In this document: one piece after another, positions 53,813 through 62,998 of the stretch
Layout of the letters: the number at the start of each line of letters is the position of its first letter
How positions within the stretch are numbered: position 1 is the stretch's first letter
From: Methanoculleus receptaculi
GTDB lineage: Archaea; Halobacteriota; Methanomicrobia; Methanomicrobiales; Methanoculleaceae
Length of the DNA stretch: 64,000 nucleotides
Direction of reading: 5' to 3'
Assembly: GCF_033472595.1 (NCBI RefSeq)
Contig: NZ_CP137642.1
Location: 1,054,001-1,118,000 of the forward strand
Translations under genes and position numbers: made by a program
The notes under the pieces: model-generated
What the model was told of the DNA's origin: nothing
Database searches by the model: none
Seen by the model: only the letters and a program-made list of their open reading frames with translations

Positions 53813-54428
53813 CCCGGCGGCAGCCCGCCAGATCCTGGACGCCGATTACCGGCCACCCGCAAAACGGGGCGACATCATCCGGGCAGTGGAGGAGGGGGCA
53901 CGGGTCATCGGGCTGATCGATGGCGTCTTCTTCCAGGACTCTGCTGTGGCCCACCGCGAGATCCTTGCCGCGTTGAGGGCGGGGGTGCGGGTCGTCGGCG
54001 CCTCAAGCATGGGGGCGCTCCGTGCGGCGGAACTCGACAGCCTGGGTATGGAGGGGGTCGGTGAGATCTACCGCGCCTACCGCGAGGGGAGACTTGTTGC
54101 TGATGACGAGGTGGCGCTCCTCTTCGATCCTGAGACATTCGCGGCGATCTCAGAGCCGCTTGTAAACATCCGGGCGACCGTTCAGGCGGCGATCGAGTGC
54201 GGTGTGATCGGCGCCGATACCGCCCGGGCGCTGGTAGAGGCCGCAAAAGAGATCTACTTCCCCGACCGGACGTACGAGGCGGTTGCAAGCGCGGCAGAGG
54301 AACGGGGTGGTGACCCGGAGGAGGCTGCACGGTTCCTGGAATTTGCAGGGGAGCATGCCGTCGACCAGAAACGCAAGGACGCGCTGCTTGCGCTTGAGTA
54401 CATCAGGGATATCATCAGCGCACCCTGA
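53775..54428 (+). CDS. tfuA: TfuA-like protein, partner of YcaO
   Basis: 217 residues from ATG 53775 with AGGAGGT six bases upstream, located within the last codons of ycaO. The TfuA core is typical: VVVFLGPSCDPAAARQIL, YRPPAKRGDIIRAVEEGARV, GLIDGVFFQDSAVAHREIL and VVGASSMGALRAAELDSLGM. TfuA proteins help YcaO enzymes, probably by delivering sulfur, in peptide thioamidation; in methanogens the target is McrA. The 38-bp overlap with ycaO ensures coupled synthesis. Confidence 0.93.
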   Translation: MRGVVVFLGPSCDPAAARQILDADYRPPAKRGDIIRAVEEGARVIGLIDGVFFQDSAVAHREILAALRAGVRVVGASSMGALRAAELDSLGMEGVGEIYRAYREGRLVADDEVALLFDPETFAAISEPLVNIRATVQAAIECGVIGADTARALVEAAKEIYFPDRTYEAVASAAEERGGDPEEAARFLEFAGEHAVDQKRKDALLALEYIRDIISAP

Positions 54429-54553
54429 AAAAAAAACCGGGTGCGTCTCCACAGGTCTTTGCCCCCCGGACGCACCGGCCTCGAGAACCTCAAACCCTGC
54501 CCAACCTTTAAGTTCCCTCGCCGCCAACCATGATCCGGTGGAAACCACTATGA
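54429..54553. promoter_or_regulatory. Promoter region of the branched-chain amino-acid operon
   Basis: An AACCTTTAAGTT box at about 54502-54514 is the likely TATA element, about 45 bp upstream of the GTG start at 54554. A tiny frame (ATG 54551, eight codons with stop) overlaps the start in another frame; I see no attenuator structure. Confidence 0.4.
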
Positions 54554-56041
54554 GTGATTGTTTTATTTGTTGAACCGATCCGCTTTTTTGATACCACGTT
54601 ACGGGACGGCGAGCAGACACCCGGTGTCAGCCTGACGCCGGCCGAGAAGGTTGAGATTGCAGCCCACCTTGCCGGTATCGGTGTCCACGTCATCGAAGCA
54701 GGCTCCGCAGCCGCATCCTCCGGAGAACGTGAATCCATCCGCCTGATCGCGGACGCCGGGCTCAAAGCCGAGACCTGCACCTACGTCCGGGCACTGCCGG
54801 CGGACATCGACCTCGCCGCCGACGCCGGGGCAGACTCCGTCCACCTGGTGATCCCGGTGAGCGACCTCCACATCAGCAAGAAACTCCGCAAGACCCGCGA
54901 ACAGGTCTGTGAGATGGCCTGGAGCAGCGTCGAGTACGCAAAAGAGCGCGGACTGATCGTCGAACTCTCCGGAGAAGACGCATCCCGCGCCGACCAGACG
55001 TTTCTGGCAGAGATCTTCCGGGAAGGAGTCGAACGCGGCGCAGACCGGCTCTGCTTCTGCGACACCGTCGGGCTCCTCACACCCGAAAGAGCGGCCGAGA
55101 TCATCCCGCCGCTCCTGTTTGCCCCGCTCTCCATCCACTGCCACGACGACCTCGGGTTTGCGCTCGCAAACACCGTCGCCGCCCTGCGTGCCGGAGCATC
55201 CGCCGCCCACGTCACCGTCAACGGCCTCGGCGAACGGGCGGGGAACACCGCCCTCGAAGAACTGGTGATGGCGCTCGAGGTCCTCTACGGCGTTGACACC
55301 GGGATCGTGACCAGCGAACTCTACCCCCTCTCGACCCACGTCGCCCGTCTGACCGGGGTGCCGCTGCCGACCAACAAACCCATCGTAGGCGAGATGGCGT
55401 TCACCCACGAGAGCGGGATCCACGCCCACGGCGTTATGCGGGACGCAAGCACCTACGAACCCCTCAAACCCGAGAGGGTGGGAAGGAGGAGGCGCATAGT
55501 CCTCGGGAAACACTCGGGGTCTGCAGCGGTCGAGGCCGCGCTCCACGACATGGGCTATAACCCCAATCCCGCGCAGCTTGCTGAGATCGTCGCAAGGATC
55601 AAACGGATGGGGGACGCCGGAACGCGGATCACCGACGCCGACATCATGACGATCGCCGACACCGTCATGGAGATCGAGTTCAAACCCTGCCTCGAACTGC
55701 GGCAGTTCACCATAGTCTCCGGGAGCAACGCCATGCCCACCGCCTCCGTCACGATGCTCGTCAACGGCGAGGAGATCACCGGTGCCGCGGTCGGGAACGG
55801 CCCCGTGGATGCAGCCATCCGCGCGCTCCAGCGATCGGTCGCGGATGTCGGGGATGTACGGCTTGATGAATACCGTGTCGACGCCATAACCGGCGGCACA
55901 GACGCCCTCGTTGACGTCTCCGTGAAACTGAGCAGGGACGGAAAGAGCGTCACCTCCCGCGGCGCCCGGACAGACATAATCATGGCAAGCGTCGAAGCGG
56001 TTATCACCGGTATGAACAGATTACTCAGGGAAGGAGCATGA
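54554..56041 (+). CDS. 2-isopropylmalate/(R)-citramalate synthase family (LeuA/CimA/AksA)
   Basis: 495 residues from GTG 54554. TIM-barrel signatures: [19 protein letters not shown] (start of barrel, metal Asp), [18 protein letters not shown] (metal His) and [19 protein letters not shown], followed by the [14 protein letters not shown] block and a full LeuA regulatory domain (from about 370; [20 protein letters not shown]) for leucine or isoleucine feedback. The enzyme joins acetyl-CoA to a 2-oxoacid. Followed without gap by ilvB and ilvN, so citramalate synthase for isoleucine or isopropylmalate synthase for leucine are both likely; sequence reading alone does not decide. Confidence 0.88.
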   Translation: MIVLFVEPIRFFDTTLRDGEQTPGVSLTPAEKVEIAAHLAGIGVHVIEAGSAAASSGERESIRLIADAGLKAETCTYVRALPADIDLAADAGADSVHLVIPVSDLHISKKLRKTREQVCEMAWSSVEYAKERGLIVELSGEDASRADQTFLAEIFREGVERGADRLCFCDTVGLLTPERAAEIIPPLLFAPLSIHCHDDLGFALANTVAALRAGASAAHVTVNGLGERAGNTALEELVMALEVLYGVDTGIVTSELYPLSTHVARLTGVPLPTNKPIVGEMAFTHESGIHAHGVMRDASTYEPLKPERVGRRRRIVLGKHSGSAAVEAALHDMGYNPNPAQLAEIVARIKRMGDAGTRITDADIMTIADTVMEIEFKPCLELRQFTIVSGSNAMPTASVTMLVNGEEITGAAVGNGPVDAAIRALQRSVADVGDVRLDEYRVDAITGGTDALVDVSVKLSRDGKSVTSRGARTDIIMASVEAVITGMNRLLREGA

Positions 56042-57714
56042 AGACCGGAGCCAGGACTCTGATAGAAGCGCTGCAGCGTGAAGGGGTGGATACCATATTC
56101 GGCTACCCCGGCGGCGTTGTGTTGCCGATCTACGATGAACTCTACGACTCGTCGATCCGGCACATTCTGGTAAGGCATGAGCAGGCAGCGGCGCACGCGG
56201 CCGATGGCTACGCGCGTGCAAGCGGCCGCGTAGGTGTATGCCTTGCCACCTCAGGCCCCGGCGCCTGCAACCTCGTAACCGGTATAGCGACGGCCTACAT
56301 GGACTCCATCCCGATCGTCGCCCTCACCGGCCAGGTGCCCACAGCACTCCTGGGTAACGACGCTTTCCAGGAGTCGGACATCACCGGGATCACGATGCCG
56401 ATCACGAAGCACAACTACCTGGTCAAGAACGCTGCCGATATCGACCGCGTTGTAAAGGAGGCGTTCTACATCGCCGGCACAGGCCGGCCCGGCCCGGTGC
56501 TGATCGATCTTCCAAAAGACGTCAGCATGGTTGAGGTGGATGAGGCATCCTCGCCGCCGGTGGCGGTCTCGCTTCGGGGCTACCAGCCCACGTATGAGGG
56601 GCACGTCCGCCAGATAGACAAGGCGCTTGACCTGATCGCGGAGGCGGAGCGGCCACTCATCTACGCCGGTGGGGGCGTGATCCTCTCCGGCGCCTCAGCC
56701 GAACTCCGTGAGTTTATCGAGACCGCTGCCATACCGGTGACGACCACCCTTATGGGGCTTGGCGCCATCCCGGGAGACCACCCCCTCAACCTGGGGATGC
56801 TCGGTATGCACGGCACCGCGGCCGCAAACTTCGCTGTCACGGAGTGCGATCTCCTGGTGGCAATCGGGGTGCGGTTCGATGACCGGGTTACAGGCAAGAT
56901 CGAGGCCTTCGCCCCGAACGCCCAGATCATCCATATAGATATCGACCCGGCCGAGATTGGGAAGAACAAGAAGGTCGATGTACCGATCGTCGGCGATGTC
57001 GGGAGGGTGCTCCGGGCGATGCTTGCGCGGATGAAGAAGCGCGGCGATACGGCGAACTGGGTGAACCGGACGAGCACCTGGAAGGCGCAGTTCCCGCCGG
57101 CTTACCGCGACGACGATCGCCTGCGGCCGCAGTACATCATACAGCAGCTCTCCGACCTGATGAAGGGCGAGGGAATCGTCATAAGCGAGGTCGGCCAGAA
57201 CCAGATGTGGACGGCGCTCTACTACTGTTTCAGGAAACCGCGGTCATGGATAACCTCGGGCGGTCTCGGGACGATGGGCTACGGGTTCCCGGCGGCCATA
57301 GGCGCCCACTTCGCCCGGCCGGGGGAGACGGTCGTCGATGTCGCGGGTGACGGGAGTTTCCAGATGAACATCCAGGAGCTCGCGACGGTTGCGCACAACA
57401 ACATCCCGGTGAAGGTTGTCATCCTGAACAACATCTATCTCGGGATGGTCCGGCAGTGGCAGGAGCTCTTCTACGACCGGCGTTACGCCTACACCGAGCT
57501 CTCGCCGGTGGACTTTGTGAAGGTCGCAAACGCCTACGGTGTTGAGGGGATGCGGGTCGAGGAGAAGGCTGATGTTCGCGGGGCGCTCGAGACGGCTCTC
57601 TCCCACGATGGGCCGTTTGTCCTGGATTTCAGGATAGAGCGGGAGGAGAACGTCTTTCCCATGGTCCCGGCCGGTGCTGCGATCAACGAGATGATAGGGG
57701 TGCGTAACCCATGA
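56038..57714 (+). CDS. ilvB: Acetolactate synthase large (catalytic) subunit
   Basis: 558 residues, thiamine-diphosphate enzyme of the acetohydroxyacid synthase family: [20 protein letters not shown], catalytic Glu in [16 protein letters not shown], the FAD/CoA-like middle domain (GIRF-like [12 protein letters not shown]) and the ThDP motif [19 protein letters not shown]. It condenses two pyruvates, or pyruvate and 2-oxobutyrate, at the first common step to valine and isoleucine. Start and stop overlap its neighbours by ATGA. Length is normal. Confidence 0.95.
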   Translation: MKTGARTLIEALQREGVDTIFGYPGGVVLPIYDELYDSSIRHILVRHEQAAAHAADGYARASGRVGVCLATSGPGACNLVTGIATAYMDSIPIVALTGQVPTALLGNDAFQESDITGITMPITKHNYLVKNAADIDRVVKEAFYIAGTGRPGPVLIDLPKDVSMVEVDEASSPPVAVSLRGYQPTYEGHVRQIDKALDLIAEAERPLIYAGGGVILSGASAELREFIETAAIPVTTTLMGLGAIPGDHPLNLGMLGMHGTAAANFAVTECDLLVAIGVRFDDRVTGKIEAFAPNAQIIHIDIDPAEIGKNKKVDVPIVGDVGRVLRAMLARMKKRGDTANWVNRTSTWKAQFPPAYRDDDRLRPQYIIQQLSDLMKGEGIVISEVGQNQMWTALYYCFRKPRSWITSGGLGTMGYGFPAAIGAHFARPGETVVDVAGDGSFQMNIQELATVAHNNIPVKVVILNNIYLGMVRQWQELFYDRRYAYTELSPVDFVKVANAYGVEGMRVEEKADVRGALETALSHDGPFVLDFRIEREENVFPMVPAGAAINEMIGVRNP

Positions 57715-58214
57715 CATCGCATACGCTGAGCGTCCTGGTCGAGAACAGGGCGGGTGTCCTCTCCCGGGTTGCCGGGATGTTCTCACGCCGGGGGTTCAAC
57801 ATCGAGAGCCTTGCCGTGGGGACGTGCGAGGAGCCCGGGATGAGCCGGATCACGATCGTTGTGAACGGGGATGATGCTGTGGTCGAGCAGGTGATGAAGC
57901 AGACCAACAAGATCATAGACGTTATCAAGGTCTCCGACCTGACGGAGCACGAGAGCGTTGAACGAGAGCTTGCGCTGATCAAGGTGGCCGCGGAGACCGG
58001 GGCCGCCCGTGCGGAGATCATGCAGATCGCAAACATATTCCGGGCGCAGATCGTGGATGTGGGGACGAGGACGCTGGTGCTCCAGGTCGCGGGGGATACC
58101 GATAAGATCGATGCCCTGGAGAAACTCCTGCGGCAGTACGGCATCAAGGAGCTCGTCAGGACGGGCAAGGTTGCCCTCCTCCGCGGGTCAAAGACCGTGA
58201 AAACCTCCAAATAA
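57711..58214 (+). CDS. ilvN: Acetolactate synthase small (regulatory) subunit
   Basis: 167 residues: an ACT domain at the N-terminus ([32 protein letters not shown]) and the C-terminal activating domain ([38 protein letters not shown]). It binds valine and activates IlvB. ATGA overlap with ilvB. A TTTTT tract soon after the stop (58215-58219) may end transcription. Confidence 0.95.
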   Translation: MTSHTLSVLVENRAGVLSRVAGMFSRRGFNIESLAVGTCEEPGMSRITIVVNGDDAVVEQVMKQTNKIIDVIKVSDLTEHESVERELALIKVAAETGAARAEIMQIANIFRAQIVDVGTRTLVLQVAGDTDKIDALEKLLRQYGIKELVRTGKVALLRGSKTVKTSK

Positions 58215-58254
58215 CTTTTTGTGCGGTGTGAATGGCGATCGGAGCGATCTCCGA

Positions 58255-58295
58255 TCGATTGTGTTATATGTTAGCATGCCACACACTGTCATAGC
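58255..58295 (+). promoter_or_regulatory. Promoter of the symporter operon
   Basis: GTGTTATATGTTAG at 58261-58274 is a clear TATA box centred 30 bp before ATG 58296, giving a leaderless message. Confidence 0.55.
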
Positions 58296-58409
58296 ATGAC
58301 GATACTGGGATTACCACTCCACACGGTACTCTATGTGGGCGCAATCGTCGTCCTGGCCTTTGTGTTGTTGATCATCTGGGGTCTGCGGTTCCAGGAGGAT
58401 GAGTCCTGA
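58296..58409 (+). CDS. Small membrane accessory protein of the symporter (37 residues)
   Basis: The frame ATG 58296 to TGA 58407-58409 encodes 37 residues: a polar start (MTILGLPLH), one membrane helix (TVLYVGAIVVLAFVLLIIWG) and the tail LRFQEDES. The stop overlaps the symporter start (TGATG). Such 'symporter small accessory proteins' precede sodium:solute symporter genes in other archaea, as I recall. A TATA box at correct spacing and the tight coupling support a real gene despite its size. Confidence 0.85.
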   Translation: MTILGLPLHTVLYVGAIVVLAFVLLIIWGLRFQEDES

Positions 58410-59953
58410 TGGCGGATCTAACGACGGTCGCCCTGATCGGGATTTACTTCTTTGTGCTCCTCGGTATAGGCACCTGGGCGTCGCGCAAGATCCGGAACAC
58501 CGAGGACTACATCCTTGCGGGGAAGTCGCTCGGGTTCTGGATCTTCACGATCCTGATCGTCTGTTCGATATGCAGCGGGATGACGCTGCTCGGGGTCAGC
58601 GGGTTTGGGTATACTTCGGGCTGGCCGGGGATCTGGGAGCAGATCTTTGTGCCGCTTGCGGCCTCGTTCTGTATAATCTTCTTCGGGGTGAAGCTGAACG
58701 CTGTGGGGAAGGAGCGGGGCTACATGACCGTCCAGGACTACCTGGCCGAGAGGTTTGAGAGTCCGCGGGGGATGCGGGCGCTCTCGGCGGTCTCGGGGAT
58801 CCTGGTCTCGCTGATATACCTCATAGGGCAGTATGCTGCGATCAGCATCGTGCTGGTCTGGATATTTGCGATACCGCACTGGCAGGCGCTGCTGATCTCG
58901 GGTGTCATAATCATAGCCTACACGGTGATCGGCGGGTTATACGCGGTATCCTGGACGACGCTGTTCCAGGGCGGGATCCTGATTCTGGGGGTGCTTGCGA
59001 TGGCGCCTTTTGTCATCAGGAGCGCGGGGGGGCTTACCCACATCAACACGGTTCTTGCGGGGATCGATCCGAACTTTGTTGAGCCCTGGTTCCCGAGCCC
59101 GGTATACGCGTCTTACGCCTACGCGACGCCGGAGTTCCTCTTCTCGTTTGCCATACTGCTGATGGTGGGGCTTGCGTGTGCGCCGCATGTCATCAACAAC
59201 GTTCTGGCGGCGAAAGAGTCGCGCTACTTTAAGTGGTCGCCGCTTCTGGCGTTCGGGATATACGCGGTTGTGATGTTCCTGGTGAAGTTTACGGGGTTTG
59301 CGACCAGGGTGCTTGTGGAGGAGGGGGCGGTGACCCTTCCCGATGTTGTGAACGCCCAGGATTTTGCGTTCATTGTGGGTGTGGAGTATGCGATGCCAAA
59401 CATGTTTTTATGGGGCATTTTTGCTGTGATTGTGCTTGCGGCGGTGATGTCGACGACGGATCGGCTGATGCTCACGATAGGGACGTCGTTTGGCTGGGAC
59501 ATCTACAAGAACCTGTTCCGACCGGCGGCTTCGGAGAAGGAGGTTCTCATGGTCTCCAGGGTCGCGGTTGTGGTGGGGGCGGTGGGGACGCTTATCCTGG
59601 CCATCAATCCGCCGCCGATGCTGGCCTGGCTGATCTGGATGGGTATCGGGGTTATGCTGGCGACGTTTGCTGTTCCGCTGCTGGCCGGCCTCTACTGGAG
59701 GGGGGCGACGGGTGCGGGCGGTATTGCGAGCATGGCGACCGGGCTTGTGGCGGCCGGGGTCTTTGGCTACTGGCACAAGTTTGTGGCGCCGCTTCCGATG
59801 CACTTCAGTTTCTTTGCGCTGCTGCTCTCGCTGCTGGCGATGGTTGTTGTGAGTCTTCTGACGCGAAAGAACTCTCCCGAAATACTGGATGGCACCGGGA
59901 CGGGCTGGTTTATCCAGTCCGGCGGTGTCCGGGGGGAGGCTGAGAGGGAGTGA
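58409..59953 (+). CDS. Sodium:solute symporter (SSS family)
   Basis: 514 residues with about 13 membrane helices. SSS landmarks: the N-terminal ASRKIRNTEDYILAGKSLGF, VCSICSGMTLLGVSGFGYTS, YMTVQDYLAERFESPRGMRA, TVIGGLYAVSWTTLFQGGIL and ACAPHVINNVLAAKESRYFK, then VMSTTDRLMLTIGTSFGWDI. Substrate (proline, pantothenate, acetate or other) cannot be read off. It is coupled to the 37-residue protein and shows GGAGG 11 bases before ATG. TTTTT at 59963-59967 may act as terminator. Confidence 0.93.
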   Translation: MADLTTVALIGIYFFVLLGIGTWASRKIRNTEDYILAGKSLGFWIFTILIVCSICSGMTLLGVSGFGYTSGWPGIWEQIFVPLAASFCIIFFGVKLNAVGKERGYMTVQDYLAERFESPRGMRALSAVSGILVSLIYLIGQYAAISIVLVWIFAIPHWQALLISGVIIIAYTVIGGLYAVSWTTLFQGGILILGVLAMAPFVIRSAGGLTHINTVLAGIDPNFVEPWFPSPVYASYAYATPEFLFSFAILLMVGLACAPHVINNVLAAKESRYFKWSPLLAFGIYAVVMFLVKFTGFATRVLVEEGAVTLPDVVNAQDFAFIVGVEYAMPNMFLWGIFAVIVLAAVMSTTDRLMLTIGTSFGWDIYKNLFRPAASEKEVLMVSRVAVVVGAVGTLILAINPPPMLAWLIWMGIGVMLATFAVPLLAGLYWRGATGAGGIASMATGLVAAGVFGYWHKFVAPLPMHFSFFALLLSLLAMVVVSLLTRKNSPEILDGTGTGWFIQSGGVRGEAERE

Positions 59954-60044
59954 GAGAGGGGATTTTTCCGCCTGATACCTGGACGGGGGTTCTGGGCAGA
60001 CGCCGGGGAAGATACTCTTGAGCACGCGGCGGCGGGCCGGTTAT

Positions 60045-61405
60045 GCGTCTCTGGTTGAAGGGTGGTCGTTGAACAACCCACCACCACCCGGCCGCTCCGC
60101 GGCCTCCTCCCGCCCCCTTCCGAGGGGGCGGGCAGTGAGGGGTGATTGACCCGGTGGCCGTGGCAGGGGACGGGAACAGGATTCCGGCAGGGTGTTCACA
60201 CTGACGGTAGAGAGGTTGTCTGTTCCCCGGCAGTGCGTCGATGGGGGAATCGCCCCCGTGGGGGAGGGGCTGACGGGGAGGGGGATGGAACATCCCCCGC
60301 CCCTGTCGCTCGCGTGCCACTGAAAACCTCTCTCGCTGGATCACCCCCACCACCCGGCCGCTCACGCGGCCTCCTCCCGCCCCCTTCCGAGGGGGCGGGC
60401 AGTGAGGGGTGATTGACCCGGTGGCCGTGGCAGGGGACGGGAACAGGATTCCGGCAGGGTGTTCACACTGACGGTAGAGAGGTTGTCTGTTCCCCGGCGG
60501 TGCGTCGATGGGGGAATCGCCCCCGTGGGGGAGGGGCTGACGGGGAGGGGGATGGAACATCCCCCGCCCCTGTCGCTCGCGTGCCACTGAAAACCTCTCT
60601 CGCTGGATCACCCCCACCACCCGGCCGCTCACGCGGCCTCCTCCCGCCCCCTTCCGAGGGGGCGGGCAGTATGGGGCGATAGCACCGGATAGCCGTGCCA
60701 TGGGCGGAGAGAGGATCTTTCAGGAGTGTCAGGTGAGACCGCGACGAGACTGCCAAATCCCAGGACACTGTATCGATGGGGAATCGCCCCGTGTGGAGTG
60801 GGGATGGAACATCCCCCGCCCCTGTCTCATGCATCTCCGGTTGAACGGTATTCGTCGACCACCCCCACCACCCGGCCGCTCCGCGGCCTCCTCCCGCCCC
60901 CTCCAGAGGGGGCGGGCAGTGCATGGCGATTGGCTCGGTGGCCGTGTCCGGGGGACAGAGACAGGATCCTCGAGGAGTTCTCGCCTGAAATCAGCTGAAG
61001 GAAATCTCTCCCGTGGCGCTGTATCTATGGGGAATCGCCCCCCGGGGAGAGGCTGACGGGGCGGGGGATGGAACATCCCCCCCTGTCTCATGCATCTCCG
61101 ATTGAACGGTTTTCGCTGGAACACCCCCACCTCCCGGCCGCTCCGCGGCCTCCGCCCGCCCCTTCCGAGGGGGCGGGCAGTGCATGGCGATTGATCGGAT
61201 AGCCGTGCACGGGGGAGAGACAGGATCTCGACGGGGGATCCGGCGAGACGGTGGCGATGCCCCCCTGGCGCTGTATCTACAGGGAATCGCCCCCCGTGGG
61301 GGAGGGGCTGACGGGGAGGGGGATGGAACATCCCCCGCCCCTGTCTCATGTGTCTCCGATTGAGCGGTATTCACTGGATCACCCCCGCCTCCCGGCGCGT
61401 TCCGC
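60045..61405. repeat. Dispersed three-hairpin repeat, cluster D (about six units)
   Basis: The largest cluster, in the convergent gap between the symporter and the pyrimidine reductase gene. GGCCGCTCCGCGGCC-type hairpins (or GGCCGCTCACGCGGCC) recur near 60089, 60356, 60623, 60874 and 61137, each followed by a CCCGCCCC...GGGGCGGG stem, and GGGGATGGAACATCCCC hairpins near 60280, 60547, 60802, 61065 and 61319. The last unit is truncated at CTCTCTCCG. Coding frames here are repeat artefacts. Confidence 0.92.
60103..60670. repeat. Recent 267-bp tandem duplication inside cluster D
   Basis: Positions 60103-60369 repeat at 60370-60636 and the match goes on to about 60670. The one difference I noticed is a/g at 60232 against 60499. 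Other neighbouring units differ at many positions, so this copy is young. Confidence 0.9.
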
Positions 61406-61425
61406 GGCCTCTCTCCGTTGAACCA

Positions 61426-61442
61426 GGGCTATAAAAAAGAGT
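61426..61442 (-). terminator. Candidate terminator after the pyrimidine reductase gene
   Basis: On the minus strand AACTCTTTTTTATAGC lies about 20-35 bp after the stop at 61461; a T6 tract is a usual archaeal termination signal. Confidence 0.4.
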
Positions 61443-61460
61443 TAAGAGGGGTGCATCGGT

Positions 61461-62153
61461 TCACTCTCCGGCACCAGGACCGTAAAGGACCTTCCACTCG
61501 GTGACAAGGTTGCTCCCGCAGAGGTAGTGCCCCTTCAGGGATAGCCGGATCATCTCCTCCTCGGTCTCGATGTGCATCCCGCCGACGAGCGAGGGGGTGT
61601 CAGCACCGCCGACGATGAATGGAAGGTGGATCAAGCGTATCTCGTCAACGAGATGGTGGTGCAGCATCGACCAGTTCAGGGTCGGTCCGCCCTCGATCAT
61701 CATCCGGTCAACACCATACTCCCGCTTCAGGATCCGCATCAGCCCCGGGAGGTCGACCTGGTCCTTTCCTGCGACGACCACGTCGGCGCCGGCCTCCCGC
61801 AGCCGGGCGATCTTCTCAGGCGGTGCGGCCTCACTGACGGCAATAAGCGTTCTGGCATCATGACCCAGTATGTTTGCACCGGGCGGGATCTCTCCGCGGC
61901 TGGTCGGGATGACGCGGAGCGGGTTCTTCCCCTCGACCAGCCTGACCGTCAGGATGGAGTTGTCTATCCTGATGGTGTTTGCCCCGACCATGATGGCATC
62001 ACATTCCGCCCGCGTGCGGTGCAGGAGGATCCCCGTCTCCGGAGCCATGTACTTCATGAGGATCTTGCTTGATGCCCCGCGTTTCAGGGTGAGCTTTCCG
62101 TCGACGGTGATCTCCGACATCATCAGCACGTGCGGCCTGTCGTCTTGTGGCAT
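61461..62153 (-). CDS. 2,5-diamino-6-ribosylaminopyrimidinone 5'-phosphate reductase
   Basis: 230 residues of the RibD C-terminal/DHFR-like reductase family in its archaeal stand-alone form: VLMMSEITVDGKLTL, substrate loop RAECDAIMVGANTIRIDNS, NADPH-binding RVIPTSRGEIPPGA, MMIEGGPTLNWSMLHHHLVD and a C-terminal LVTEWKVLYG. It reduces the ribose of the GTP-derived pyrimidine in riboflavin (and hence F420-side-chain flavin) synthesis. Single gene; ATG 62153. The minus-strand start leaves a 140-bp divergent gap to the AIP synthase gene. Confidence 0.9.
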   Translation of the reverse strand: MPQDDRPHVLMMSEITVDGKLTLKRGASSKILMKYMAPETGILLHRTRAECDAIMVGANTIRIDNSILTVRLVEGKNPLRVIPTSRGEIPPGANILGHDARTLIAVSEAAPPEKIARLREAGADVVVAGKDQVDLPGLMRILKREYGVDRMMIEGGPTLNWSMLHHHLVDEIRLIHLPFIVGGADTPSLVGGMHIETEEEMIRLSLKGHYLCGSNLVTEWKVLYGPGAGE

Positions 62154-62295
62154 TGGACTCGTTCCCGAAATACTATCTGGCGGGAGCGTTTATGAATCTG
62201 GTGATTCCCGCCCGGAAAGGGTATTCTGGCTGAAGTGTTGCGCTTCTATCCGGCAGAGCAAAGATTAAACACTTTCATTGCTGATTAGATACGTG

Positions 62296-62928
62296 ATGAA
62301 TATAACCTCCCTGCGGCCGAAATTCCTCAAACACACGGAGCCAATCGCGTCGTTTTGCATCCGGCTGGGTGTTACGCCAAACCAGATCTCCGTGCTCTCC
62401 TTGCTCTTTGGTTTTGGTTGCGCCATTGCTTTTGCCGGCCGCCACTTCCTGGCAGGGAGCCTGCTTATCCTCATCTCGGCCGTCCTTGACCTTGTGGACG
62501 GCAGCGTCGCACGGAGGAACAATACTGATAGCAGGTTCGGCGCGGTCTTTGACTGGATCGCCGACAAGTACGTCGATGCAGCGGTCATCCTGGGTGTGGG
62601 GTTCTCCGGCATCCCGATTGTCAGCCACATCTTCGACGTTCCGGCGGTCGCGGATTTCGGCGTGGTGGGGCTGGCGCTTGCAGGGTCGCTGCTGAACACC
62701 TTCATCAAGCCGGTCACTTACGCCGAGATCGGCTATTCTGAAAGGGTCGCCGGAAAGATCGAGGACCCGCTGGAGGGGGTCGGCTTCTTCGGCAGGCCTG
62801 AGACCATCCTGGTGCTGGTGCTCGGCGGCCTGACCGGTTTTCTCTGGGCGGCGGTGATCCTGATCGCGGTCTGCACAAACCTCTCCGCGCTCCAGCGGAT
62901 CGTCTACCTCTACCAGCGGTATTCCTGA
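62296..62928 (+). CDS. Archaetidylinositol phosphate synthase (CDP-alcohol phosphatidyltransferase)
   Basis: 210 residues, about six membrane helices. The CDP-alcohol motif D-x2-DG-x2-AR-x8-G-x3-D-x3-D is complete: DLVDGSVARR, then RFGAVFDWIADK. The N-terminus (LGVTPNQISVLSLLFGFGC) is typical. The enzyme joins CDP-archaeol to a polar head such as inositol-1-phosphate to make ether phospholipids in the membrane. ATG 62296 is preferred to TTG 62278. It converges on archaeosortase A, which releases proteins onto such lipids, so the two may be linked in protein lipid anchoring (inference). Confidence 0.88.
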   Translation: MNITSLRPKFLKHTEPIASFCIRLGVTPNQISVLSLLFGFGCAIAFAGRHFLAGSLLILISAVLDLVDGSVARRNNTDSRFGAVFDWIADKYVDAAVILGVGFSGIPIVSHIFDVPAVADFGVVGLALAGSLLNTFIKPVTYAEIGYSERVAGKIEDPLEGVGFFGRPETILVLVLGGLTGFLWAAVILIAVCTNLSALQRIVYLYQRYS

Positions 62929-62983
62929 GCGGCTCCCCTGCCGCAGCGCAGACATTCGGGCGGTCAAGAAGAGCCAGGAACCC

Positions 62984-62998
62984 CCGCCGGTTTTTTTC
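62984..62998 (+). terminator. Candidate terminator between convergent genes
   Basis: CCGGTTTTTTTCAC lies in the 68-bp gap after the AIP synthase stop and just before the end of the facing archaeosortase gene; the T7 tract is the only obvious stop signal for the plus-strand gene. Confidence 0.45.

Noticed and set aside
54551-54574. Tiny leader-like ORF (eight codons with stop) overlapping the start of the LeuA/CimA gene
   Set aside because: It contains no run of Leu, Ile or Val codons and no attenuator hairpin follows; probably chance.
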